From the NCBI GenBank assembly GCA_029266295.1, contig JAQSXD010000081.1, positions 1 to 10,949 on the forward strand: DNA of 10,949 nucleotides. The letters are read 5' to 3'. The notes under the pieces are model-generated. The model ran no database searches. It had not been told where the DNA came from and saw nothing but the letters and a program-made list of their open reading frames with translations. Below, in pieces: positions 1 to 5,813 of this stretch (position 1 is the stretch's first letter; every line of letters starts with the position of its first letter). The DNA comes from Bacillota bacterium (lineage in GTDB: Bacteria; Bacillota; Clostridia; Peptostreptococcales; Anaerovoracaceae). The position numbers and the translations under genes are program-made.

Positions 1-12
1 ACGGTACTAAAT

Positions 13-88
13 TGGAGCTGTTGAGCAGGTTCGAACTGCCTACCTCTTCCTTACCAAGGAAGTGCTCTACCTACTGAGCTACAACAGC
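13..88 (-). tRNA. tRNA-Thr (anticodon GGT)
   Basis: Read on the minus strand this folds into a complete 76-nt cloverleaf. It has a 7-bp acceptor stem (GCTGTTG with CAACAGC at 17-23), a D arm with GCTC/GAGC, an anticodon stem CTTCC/GGAAG around the loop TTGGTAA (anticodon GGT, threonine), a 5-nt variable loop, and a T arm whose loop is TTCGAAC. Discriminator T and an encoded CCA end occupy 13-16. It lies just downstream of sigH and has its own promoter. tRNA genes are common here in Clostridia, before rpmG/secE/nusG, but those genes would lie outside the window. Confidence 0.97.
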
Positions 89-117
89 ATAACTAGCTGC
101 GTCCGATGCACTAGGTT

Positions 118-147
118 ATTTTACTATACTCCTGCTCATAATGTCAA
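118..147 (-). promoter_or_regulatory. SigA-type promoter of tRNA-Thr
   Basis: On the minus strand TTGACA (142-147) is followed, after an 18-bp spacer, by TAAAAT (118-123). The predicted start is about position 111, some 23 nt ahead of the tRNA 5' end at 88. The -35 box is a perfect consensus match. The promoter lies between the sigH stop codon and the tRNA, so the tRNA can be expressed independently of sigH. Confidence 0.75.
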
Positions 148-152
148 TACAT

Positions 153-764
153 TTATCTGCCTAAATATAACTCTAATTTTCTTTTTGTTCTCTGTATTGC
201 ATTATCAATGGCTTTCGGCGATTTTCCAGTAATTTCGGCGATTTTATGGTAGGATTTCCCTTTCAGATATTCATTCCAGACACTGAGTTCAAGATCACTG
301 AAAATCTCAGCTCCATTCCCCTCGATGTAGCCCATGTCTTCCTTTAAAAGAAATAGTGCCTCAGGATCCGTGTTGCTGTTGGAAGAAAGGATTTCCTCCA
401 AGGTGGTATCCGGTTCCGTATCCGACAATGGCTTGCTGAGGGATACCGATGTATTCAGCGGAGAGTGTTTCAATCTGGTCGCCCGCTTAATTGCAGTGAT
501 GATCTGCCGGTTGATGCAAAGCTCCGCAAAGGTATGAAAGGACGCCTGTCTGCTCTTATTATAGCTTCGAATGGCTTTAAAAATGCCGATCATGCCTTCC
601 TGCACGATATCTTCGCTGTCTGCCCCAACCATAAAATAAAGGTGCGCTTTACTTCTAACCACATCCTTATACTTTCTGATCAGAAACTCCTCAGCGTTTG
701 CCTCGCCTTCTTGTGCTAAATTCACCAGCTCTTCATCGGTGAATTCTTCATAATTTTTCTCCAT
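153..764 (-). CDS. sigH: RNA polymerase sigma factor SigH (Spo0H family)
   Basis: A 203-residue sigma-70 family protein that aligns along its length with Bacillus SigH. Region 2 contains DIVQEGMIGIFKAIRSY (about 52-68) and the -10-reading helix AELCINRQIITAIKRATR (80-97). The C-terminal helix-turn-helix of region 4.2 spans about 171-198 and contains KSPKAIDNAIQRTKRK. In spore formers SigH directs transition-phase and early sporulation genes; in non-sporulating Clostridia it can control competence-like or stationary-phase genes, so sporulation is not proven here. The ATG at 764 is preceded by AAGGG at an 8-nt spacing. The gene follows rlmB, as in Bacillus and Clostridium, but after a 224-bp gap occupied by repeats instead of yacP/rae1. 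Confidence 0.95.
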   Translation of the reverse strand: MEKNYEEFTDEELVNLAQEGEANAEEFLIRKYKDVVRSKAHLYFMVGADSEDIVQEGMIGIFKAIRSYNKSRQASFHTFAELCINRQIITAIKRATRLKHSPLNTSVSLSKPLSDTEPDTTLEEILSSNSNTDPEALFLLKEDMGYIEGNGAEIFSDLELSVWNEYLKGKSYHKIAEITGKSPKAIDNAIQRTKRKLELYLGR

Positions 765-801
765 ACAATTAACCCTTTTTTAGTCATTAATTTTTATATT
801 C

Positions 802-841
802 TCACCGTCTTTATGCGCAGCATAGAAAGACGACGGTTTCC
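802..841. repeat. Short palindromic repeat, family A, partial copy 1
   Basis: A 40-bp direct repeat that matches 937-976 with two mismatches (813 versus 948 and 833 versus 968). It contains CCGTCTTT and AAAGACG arms around the inner palindrome ATGC-GCA-GCAT, so it can form a hairpin with a 2-nt bulge. It sits in the leader of sigH, 38 bp before the start codon. No poly-T run follows on either strand, so it is not an ordinary intrinsic terminator. Confidence 0.8.
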
Positions 842-904
842 TATTGTAGTCGTTCCCCTTATTATCAAGTCTTTTCCCTATTCAAGTCTTTGCTACGCTG
901 AGAC

Positions 905-990
905 AGAGGTGTTCTCTAAGGAAACCGTAAATCCTATCACCGTCTTTGTGCGCAGCATAGAAAGACGGCGGTTTCCGTGAGAATACCTCT
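905..990. repeat. Long imperfect palindromic element, family A, copy 2
   Basis: The outer arms 905-927 and 969-990 are inverted repeats: 19 paired positions in three blocks, AGAGGT, TTCTC and GGAAACCG. They enclose an inner hairpin whose arms CCGTCTTT (940-947) and AAAGACGG (961-968) are perfect. The element runs into the rlmB stop codon (989-991). The core 937-976 is the second copy of the repeat at 802-841. It resembles a REP/MITE-like intergenic element; its family is unknown to me. Confidence 0.75.
911..937 (-). promoter_or_regulatory. Possible SigH-type promoter upstream of sigH
   Basis: On the minus strand ATAGGATTT (929-937) matches the SigH -35 consensus RnAGGAWWW fully. After 11 bp it is followed by AGAGAAC (911-917), one mismatch from the -10 consensus RnnGAAT. 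It would give a 5' leader of about 140 nt for sigH and imply autoregulation. It lies inside the palindromic element, so the match may be accidental. Confidence 0.3.
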
Positions 991-1792
991 ATCGGCTTCT
1001 TTGACGTCTCACCTCATACATCAGGATCGCGGCAGCGTTGGAAGCGTTCAGTGAGCTGATGGTTCCGCACATGGGGATGGATAAACTAAAATCGCATTTT
1101 TCTTTGACCAGCCTGCTGATTCCTTCTCCTTCTGCCCCGATGACCAGTGCAATTTTCCCTCTGAGGTCTGCCTTATGGTACTCAGTTCCGCCCATATCGC
1201 AAGCCCCTACCCATACGCCTAGTTCCTTCAGCTTGTCCACGGTCTGCGCGATGTTGGAAACCTTCGCAACTGGCACATATTCCACCGCTCCTGCAGACGC
1301 TTTGGCTACCACGTCCGTGATTCCTGCAGCCCTACGCTTGGGAATGATAATTCCATGAGCACCAGCGCCGTCTGCGGTTCTGATGATGGCTCCCAGATTA
1401 TGGGGATCTTCAATTCCATCCAGAATGATCAGGAACGGATCCTCACCCTTTTCTCTTGCTTTCTCAAGAAGATCTTCCACATCGCAGTATTCGTAGTTTG
1501 AGACTACTGCCGCAACGCCCTGATGAACCCTCCCATCGGCAATCCGCTCCAAAGCAGCTTTGTCCACCAACTGGTAATGAAGCTTTTTCTCTTTTGCCAT
1601 TCCGATAATTTTCTTGATGGATCCTTCAGCATCCTTTAAGATCATCAGCTTTTCGATTTCACGACCGCTTTTTAGCGCTTCCATCACCGGATTCCTGCCG
1701 ATAATGATGTTCTCATTTCCTTGCGTCACTTCTTCATGCTCAGATTTTTTTTCTTCTTTATACTTATCTTTTTCTCGTTGAATTTCCTTCAA
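989..1792 (-). CDS. rlmB: 23S rRNA (guanosine-2'-O-)-methyltransferase RlmB (SpoU/TrmH family)
   Basis: A SPOUT methyltransferase that uses S-adenosylmethionine to 2'-O-methylate a guanosine of 23S rRNA (G2251 in E. coli numbering for RlmB). A lysine-rich N-terminal tail is followed by the L30e-like substrate-binding domain (about 28-100), starting at IIIGRNPVMEALKSG. The knotted catalytic domain carries motif 1 HNLGAIIRTADGAGA (131-145), motif 2 IALVIGAEGEGIS (214-226) and motif 3 SIPMCGTISSLNASNAAA (238-255). I chose the TTG start at 1792 (267 aa): AGGAG lies 8 nt upstream and dfrA ends one base before it, which suggests translational coupling. An upstream in-frame start would overlap dfrA and has no ribosome binding site. 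Assignment to RlmB rather than a TrmH paralogue rests on length and the mrnC-sigH context. Confidence 0.93.
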   Translation of the reverse strand: MKEIQREKDKYKEEKKSEHEEVTQGNENIIIGRNPVMEALKSGREIEKLMILKDAEGSIKKIIGMAKEKKLHYQLVDKAALERIADGRVHQGVAAVVSNYEYCDVEDLLEKAREKGEDPFLIILDGIEDPHNLGAIIRTADGAGAHGIIIPKRRAAGITDVVAKASAGAVEYVPVAKVSNIAQTVDKLKELGVWVGACDMGGTEYHKADLRGKIALVIGAEGEGISRLVKEKCDFSLSIPMCGTISSLNASNAAAILMYEVRRQRSR

Positions 1793-1793
1793 T

Positions 1794-2279
1794 TTATTTT
1801 CTCCTATACTCTGTAAACTGATACGATACACCATTCTCAGTAACGGGTTCACTGGTGCTCACCAGTTCCATATCATTTCTCAGATCCAGATTCTCAAAGT
1901 ATTTATCAGCTTCATAGACGCCATGAATCTTAGTTACGAGATGGCTGCTGCAGTACGGCAAAAACTGCCGATAGATGTCGGCCCCGCCAATGATGAAAAC
2001 ATCCTCCATATCATAAGCCTCCAGAGCCTTAAATAATTCGCCCATCGATCTGCATTTAATGCAGCCCGGCGCAAATTCCTCGTTTCTCGAAAGCACAATA
2101 TTGACCCTGTCCTTAAGAGGTTTTTTCCCTGGCAAAGATTCAAAGGTAGTCCTGCCCATGACCACAACCTTGCCCAAGGTTTGCTCCTTAAAATATTTGA
2201 GATCACCAGGCAGATTCACGAGAAGACCACCGTCTTTCCCGATTCCCCAGTTATTATCTACAGCAACGATGGTTTTCAA
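1794..2279 (-). CDS. dfrA: Dihydrofolate reductase
   Basis: A chromosomal-type DHFR of 161 residues that reduces dihydrofolate to tetrahydrofolate with NADPH. Visible family features are the N-terminal VDNNWGIGKDG strand and Met20-like loop, the catalytic acid D26 in NLPGDLKYFK, the NADPH-binding VVMGRTTFESLPGKKPL stretch (about 39-55), and the FIIGGADIYRQFLPY segment with the paired glycines. The start is TTG at 2279, preceded by AAAGGAG at 7 nt spacing. The gene lies 78 bp downstream of thyA, the enzyme that produces its substrate, and its stop codon is one base from the rlmB start. It could equally be named folA. Nothing suggests an acquired trimethoprim-resistant variant. Confidence 0.95.
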   Translation of the reverse strand: MKTIVAVDNNWGIGKDGGLLVNLPGDLKYFKEQTLGKVVVMGRTTFESLPGKKPLKDRVNIVLSRNEEFAPGCIKCRSMGELFKALEAYDMEDVFIIGGADIYRQFLPYCSSHLVTKIHGVYEADKYFENLDLRNDMELVSTSEPVTENGVSYQFTEYRRK

Positions 2280-2357
2280 TTGATTGCTCCTTTCAATTCT
2301 GTCCCTTATATAGTCTGCCCTTTTTTTCTCTATAGAGCTTTTTAGCGATTCCGCCTT

Positions 2358-3188
2358 CTATATCGCAACGGGGATCTTCTCATTAAAATCGTGGTAGTCA
2401 TACCCTTCCAGCTTGAAATGATCTTTTGTAAACTGATAAAAATCTTTAATGGATCGGTCAACAATCAATTTCGGCGCCGGTTTTGGTTCTCGTTTTATCA
2501 TTTCTTCTACCAGCGGTACATGCCTGTCATAGATATGCGCATCCGCAATGACGTGGACCAATTCTCCTGCCTCAAATCCAGCTGTCTGAGCCATCATAAT
2601 CAGAAGCAGACTGTACTGGGTCACATTCCAGTTAGAAGCGGTTGCCATGTCCTGAGACCTCTGATTCAAAATTGCATTCAATACATTTCCGCTGACATTA
2701 AACGTCATGGAATAGGCACAGGGATAAAGCCCCATCTCATGGAGGTCTTGAAAGGTATAAATATTCGTCATAATTCTGCGGCTTGCAGGATTGTTCTTCA
2801 AGTCAAAAAGAACACGATCTACCTGATCAAATTCTCCTTCAGGGTATTTGTGCTTTACGCCAAGCTGATACCCGTAGGCTTTTCCGATGGTGCCATTCTC
2901 ATCAGCCCAACTGTCCCAGATCCTGCTGCTCAGTTCGTGGATATTATTGGATTTTTTCTGCCAGATCCACAGAAGCTCATCCAGCGCGCTTTTCCAATAC
3001 GTACGGCGCAGGGTCATAATGGGAAATTCTTCTCTGAGATCATAGCGGTTTATAATTCCGAATTTTTTCACCGTATGCGCAGGGGTTCCGTCCTCCCACC
3101 TTGGCCGAACCGCCAGATCCGTATCCCATACACCATTTTCTAATATGTCTTTGCAATTTTGAATAAAAATATAATCTGCCTTACTCAC
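2358..3188 (-). CDS. thyA: Thymidylate synthase ThyA (Bacillus/phi3T type)
   Basis: Converts dUMP to dTMP using 5,10-methylene-tetrahydrofolate and releases dihydrofolate. The 276-residue protein has DGTPAHT near residue 33, ELLWIWQKKSN (71-81), AYGYQLG, the nucleophile C157 in YPCAYS, the phosphate-binding R177 in NQRSQD, N188 in NWNV, DAHIY (216-220) and the conserved C-terminal PVAI. The E. coli PCH motif is PCA here. Overall wording (DGTPAHT, WIWQxKSN, PCxY) is closest to the Bacillus subtilis ThyA/phage phi3T branch, not E. coli ThyA. The start is GTG at 3188, with GGAGG 6 nt upstream. It pairs metabolically with the following dfrA. Confidence 0.95.
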   Translation of the reverse strand: MSKADYIFIQNCKDILENGVWDTDLAVRPRWEDGTPAHTVKKFGIINRYDLREEFPIMTLRRTYWKSALDELLWIWQKKSNNIHELSSRIWDSWADENGTIGKAYGYQLGVKHKYPEGEFDQVDRVLFDLKNNPASRRIMTNIYTFQDLHEMGLYPCAYSMTFNVSGNVLNAILNQRSQDMATASNWNVTQYSLLLIMMAQTAGFEAGELVHVIADAHIYDRHVPLVEEMIKREPKPAPKLIVDRSIKDFYQFTKDHFKLEGYDYHDFNEKIPVAI

Positions 3189-3247
3189 AGCGCACCTCCA
3201 TCTTTCCTTATAACTTTACCCAATCTTCTTTTTTCTCAACAATTTAT

Positions 3248-3745
3248 CTATTTTTCAATTTCTGCTGTTACCGAAAGGTGCTTGATCGGTAGAATCCAAA
3301 GCAGATACCCTCTCACCTTAGCGTTATATTGGACATCCTGAATCAGTTCGACCGGCTTCCCGGTATTCGGATCCTCATAACGAAGCAGCCCTTTTTGATC
3401 TTTATCAGCGATACCAATGCGGTAGACCCGATACACCAAAATTCCGGATCGCTCCAGAAATCCGTCGTATTGCTCTGTCACCGAATAATCTACAAACTCT
3501 TTAAAGTTCTGCTCATCTGCAGATAAATTCTTTACTTCGTCCAGCATGGTTGATTTTATCACCAGAGCAATCAGTAATACAATAATCATGATGATCATTG
3601 TTTTTTCCCGATTGCTCATAGGCGCTTTTTTATCTGTCTCCTCACTGCTTTCCTTGCTGATCGTTCTGTTGGTTTTATAATAATCGCCAATTCCATCACG
3701 AAATTTATTGCGAACAGTCTTTTTCTTCTGTTTTTTCTCTGGCAT
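3248..3745 (-). CDS. Single-pass membrane protein of unknown function
   Basis: I do not recognise a family. The 165-residue protein has a strongly basic N terminus (residues 2-13 mostly K, R and E), a polar linker, one hydrophobic segment (about 49-65, MIIMIIVLLIALVIK) and a C-terminal region of about 100 residues. That region is rich in alternating beta-strand-like stretches (GILVYRVYRIGIAD, GYLLWILPIKHLSVTAEI) and is probably outside the cell if the positive-inside rule holds. I chose ATG at 3745, preceded by AAGGG at about 8 nt; an in-frame TTG 24 nt upstream has no ribosome binding site. The gene overlaps the 3' end of mrnC by 41 bp in a different frame and lies 59 bp ahead of thyA, so it is probably cotranscribed and translationally coupled. 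Confidence 0.75.
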   Translation of the reverse strand: MPEKKQKKKTVRNKFRDGIGDYYKTNRTISKESSEETDKKAPMSNREKTMIIMIIVLLIALVIKSTMLDEVKNLSADEQNFKEFVDYSVTEQYDGFLERSGILVYRVYRIGIADKDQKGLLRYEDPNTGKPVELIQDVQYNAKVRGYLLWILPIKHLSVTAEIEK

Positions 3746-4145
3746 TCTCTTTTCCCTTTTTCCTTTCAATCAGGCCAATTGTTTGATCGATGAGTTCTTC
3801 CATTCGTTCATGGTTTTGAGACAGATATAGAAAACCGATCAAGGCTTCAAATGCAGTGGCAAGCTTATAATCAACAGGATCTGCATTTTTAGGTTTTGTG
3901 GCAGACTTTTTATTTCTTGCTCGTTTCACCAGGCTAAGTTCTGTTTCCGTAAGCTTGTCCATCAAAAGTTTTAAGGCAGTGGCCTGTGCATCGGCTCGTA
4001 CAAAGCGTACCGCCTCTCGATGAAGAATATCCGCATTAACCAGCCCGCGGTCCATCACGTGTTTTCTGACATAGATTTCGTAGACAGCGTCGCCCATAAA
4101 AGCAAGGGCCGTGGTGTTCATAAACTCATAATTCTGTTTTTCCAT
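3705..4145 (-). CDS. mrnC: Mini-ribonuclease 3 (Mini-III)
   Basis: A 146-residue RNase III-fold protein without a double-stranded-RNA-binding domain. In Bacillus the family matures 23S rRNA ends with help from ribosomal protein L3. The catalytic acids are visible as D19 in FMGDAVYE and E100 in ATAFEALIGFLYL, separated by the typical basic stretch VKRARNKKSATKPKNADPVDY. A charged, probably disordered tail (about 128-146) follows. The ATG at 4145 has GGAG 5 nt upstream. It occupies its usual place ahead of rlmB, although three extra genes intervene. The cysS gene that normally precedes it is not adjacent; the preceding DNA is the terminator of the bactofilin operon. Confidence 0.93.
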   Translation of the reverse strand: MEKQNYEFMNTTALAFMGDAVYEIYVRKHVMDRGLVNADILHREAVRFVRADAQATALKLLMDKLTETELSLVKRARNKKSATKPKNADPVDYKLATAFEALIGFLYLSQNHERMEELIDQTIGLIERKKGKENAREKTEEKDCSQ

Positions 4146-4210
4146 AGTCTCTCCGATTTTTTTAATTTGCCTTTGATTGCAAGGCTTGGCAGGCTTTTGC
4201 TACCGTTGCC

Positions 4211-4219
4211 AGTATAGCA
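4211..4219 (-). promoter_or_regulatory. Possible extended -10 promoter of the mrnC-sigH operon
   Basis: On the minus strand TGCTATACT (4211-4219) is an extended -10 box (TGn followed by TATACT), 66 bp ahead of the mrnC start codon. No good -35 box is seen at 16-18 bp. It lies between the bactofilin terminator and mrnC, where a new transcript must start if termination is efficient. Confidence 0.45.
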
Positions 4220-4249
4220 CAAAATCAAAGGAATTAAAATAGAAACAAT

Positions 4250-4283
4250 AAAAAGAGCACCTCCAATGAATTGAGGTGCCCTC
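4250..4283 (-). terminator. Intrinsic terminator of the deacetylase-bactofilin operon
   Basis: On the minus strand GCACCTC (4273-4279) pairs perfectly with GAGGTGC (4257-4263) across a 9-nt loop and is followed by CTTTTTATTG. It begins 18 bp after the stop codon of the last bactofilin gene. Confidence 0.85.
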
Positions 4284-4296
4284 GTCATACTTATTC

Positions 4297-5022
4297 TTAC
4301 TCGTTTTCTTCTTTTGAGACGTTAACTTTACCCTGCAGCTCAGCACCTGCACTCATGGAAAGGGTGGGCGCGGTAATGGAGCCTTTCACCAGTGATGTCC
4401 CTGACATGTGGGCACCCTTAACGGCTTCGACATTCCCTTTGATCTTGCCGTCAATGGTAATCAATTGACCGATCATGTTCCCGGACAAGGTGCTTTCTTT
4501 TCCGATGTTCACATCACCCCGTGCTTTTACATCACCCTCAACAATGCAACTTCCCAGTTCCACATTTCCACCTTCAAGATCTCCGGCGACCTTCCCCGTA
4601 ACCTTGATATCTCCATAAGCAAAGACGTCGCCGATGATACTGCCTTCAACACGAATATGACCTTTGCTGCTGACTGTTCCATTAATGGTTGTCAAGGGAG
4701 AAATTACTCCCACTTCCGAAATGGGCTGGTAATTCTCGACCACAGGTTTCGGTTCTTCATTCCACTCAAACACTGGAATTTCAACTGTTTTAGCAACAAC
4801 CTCGTCAGATTTCACAACAGCTTCAGATCCTCTTTGATCCGACACAAAAGCGTTTGTTTCCTCAATCGCGGCAGATGCTTCAGGCTTGGTCTTTTGTTCT
4901 TCCGAATGAACCGATTCTTCCTCCAGCTGCTTTTCAACGACCTTCTTCATTAGGTCGGAAAAACTCTCTCCCAGTTCGCTTCCCTTTTGAATCACCTTAT
5001 CTTTATTCTCATTATCACTCAT
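4297..5022 (-). CDS. Bactofilin family protein 1 (last of three)
   Basis: Bactofilins self-assemble into nucleotide-independent filaments through a right-handed beta-helix and act as membrane-associated scaffolds. This 241-residue protein has an acidic, low-complexity N terminus (about 1-104) and a beta-helical core (about 105-235) made of short repeated units such as KGHIRVEGSIIGDV, GDIKVTGKVAGDL, GDVNIGKESTLSGNM and LITIDGKIKGNV. A charged tail ends in EENE. The N-terminal stretch SELGESFSDLMKKVV weakly resembles the start of the two upstream paralogues. The ATG at 5022 follows GAGGTAA. The gap to the preceding bactofilin gene is 17 bp. Calling it BacA, BacB or another named member is not justified from this sequence. 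Confidence 0.92.
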   Translation of the reverse strand: MSDNENKDKVIQKGSELGESFSDLMKKVVEKQLEEESVHSEEQKTKPEASAAIEETNAFVSDQRGSEAVVKSDEVVAKTVEIPVFEWNEEPKPVVENYQPISEVGVISPLTTINGTVSSKGHIRVEGSIIGDVFAYGDIKVTGKVAGDLEGGNVELGSCIVEGDVKARGDVNIGKESTLSGNMIGQLITIDGKIKGNVEAVKGAHMSGTSLVKGSITAPTLSMSAGAELQGKVNVSKEENE

Positions 5023-5039
5023 TACTTTACCTCACTCTT

Positions 5040-5747
5040 CTACACTCCGAAAATGGAATTGAATTCTTTTTCACTTTGTGAGCTGTCTAGAGCAACGCTG
5101 ACATTTCCGTGCAGCTTTGCCCCCTGACTCATCGAGATGGTCTGAGAACGCACATCTCCGGCCAAAAGCGCATTTTCAAAAAACTCGGACATTTTTGTGA
5201 TCACGAGATTGCCTTTGACCTTTCCGTTTATTTTTATGTTTTCAGCGATGATATCCCCTACAACAACAGTATTCTGTCCGATTGTAACGTTACCTTTCGC
5301 CTTGATATTTCCTTGAATTGTACAGCCATTCAACGTAAAACTGTGTCCTGCCAGATCGCCTACGACGCTCCCTGTGGCCTTGATATCCCCGTCCGTGCGG
5401 ATAGAACCTTTCACATCTCCATAGATATCAATATTCCCGCTGGATGTGATTTCGCCAACAATAACCATAGATCTCGATATTACCGTGGCCGGTACATCAT
5501 CCTGCACTGGCGAAGCGGCAGTCTCCGTTACCGCCTTGGCATTATAGAGGAACTTTCTGCGTTCCTGATCAACATCAGATTCTCGCTCTGCTTCCAGATC
5601 CTTTTCTACAAAAAAATCTGTTATTTTATTTTGTTCATAACTTGTATCGGCAGAATCATCCTGAACTTTGATTCCGGATGATTGATCATTTCCGGGCAAG
5701 CCCATCAAATCCAAAACTGCCTTAGAGAAATTATTTTTATTTGCCAT
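5040..5747 (-). CDS. Bactofilin family protein 2 (middle of three)
   Basis: A 235-residue bactofilin. Residues 1-16 (MANKNNFSKAVLDLMG) form a hydrophobic/basic peptide shared with the next upstream paralogue and are followed by an acidic disordered linker. The beta-helix core runs about 89-220 with repeated units including GNIDIYGDVKGSI, GDIKATGSVVGDL, GNVTIGQNTVVVGDI and IKINGKVKGNL. A short tail ends in EKEFNSIFGV. The ATG at 5747 has GGAGGG at about 5 nt. The gene follows bactofilin 3 after 66 bp and precedes bactofilin 1 by 17 bp. No transmembrane segment is seen, so membrane contact, if any, would come through the N-terminal peptide or a partner. Confidence 0.92.
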   Translation of the reverse strand: MANKNNFSKAVLDLMGLPGNDQSSGIKVQDDSADTSYEQNKITDFFVEKDLEAERESDVDQERRKFLYNAKAVTETAASPVQDDVPATVISRSMVIVGEITSSGNIDIYGDVKGSIRTDGDIKATGSVVGDLAGHSFTLNGCTIQGNIKAKGNVTIGQNTVVVGDIIAENIKINGKVKGNLVITKMSEFFENALLAGDVRSQTISMSQGAKLHGNVSVALDSSQSEKEFNSIFGV

Positions 5748-5813
5748 TTTATCCCTCCAAAAACTAATTCAAAACTGCGGCCTCATTCAATCCAGAATGA
5801 AGCTTCGTTTATA

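Noticed and set aside
802..976. A two-repeat CRISPR-like array
   Set aside because: There are only two copies, each repeat is internally palindromic over most of its length, and the 95-bp interval is too long for a spacer. A palindromic element fits better.
905..990. Intrinsic terminator of rlmB
   Set aside because: The stem is strong, but neither strand has a T run after it, and sigH downstream appears to belong to the same transcript.
2391..3143. Long plus-strand reading frame of 250 codons opposite thyA
   Set aside because: It is the complement of a strongly conserved thyA, shows no recognisable domain and has no convincing ribosome binding site.
5783..5800. Small hairpin between bactofilin 3 and bactofilin 2
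   Set aside because: It has only a 6-bp AT-rich stem, TCATTC/GAATGA, with no T run. It is too weak to call a terminator or regulator.
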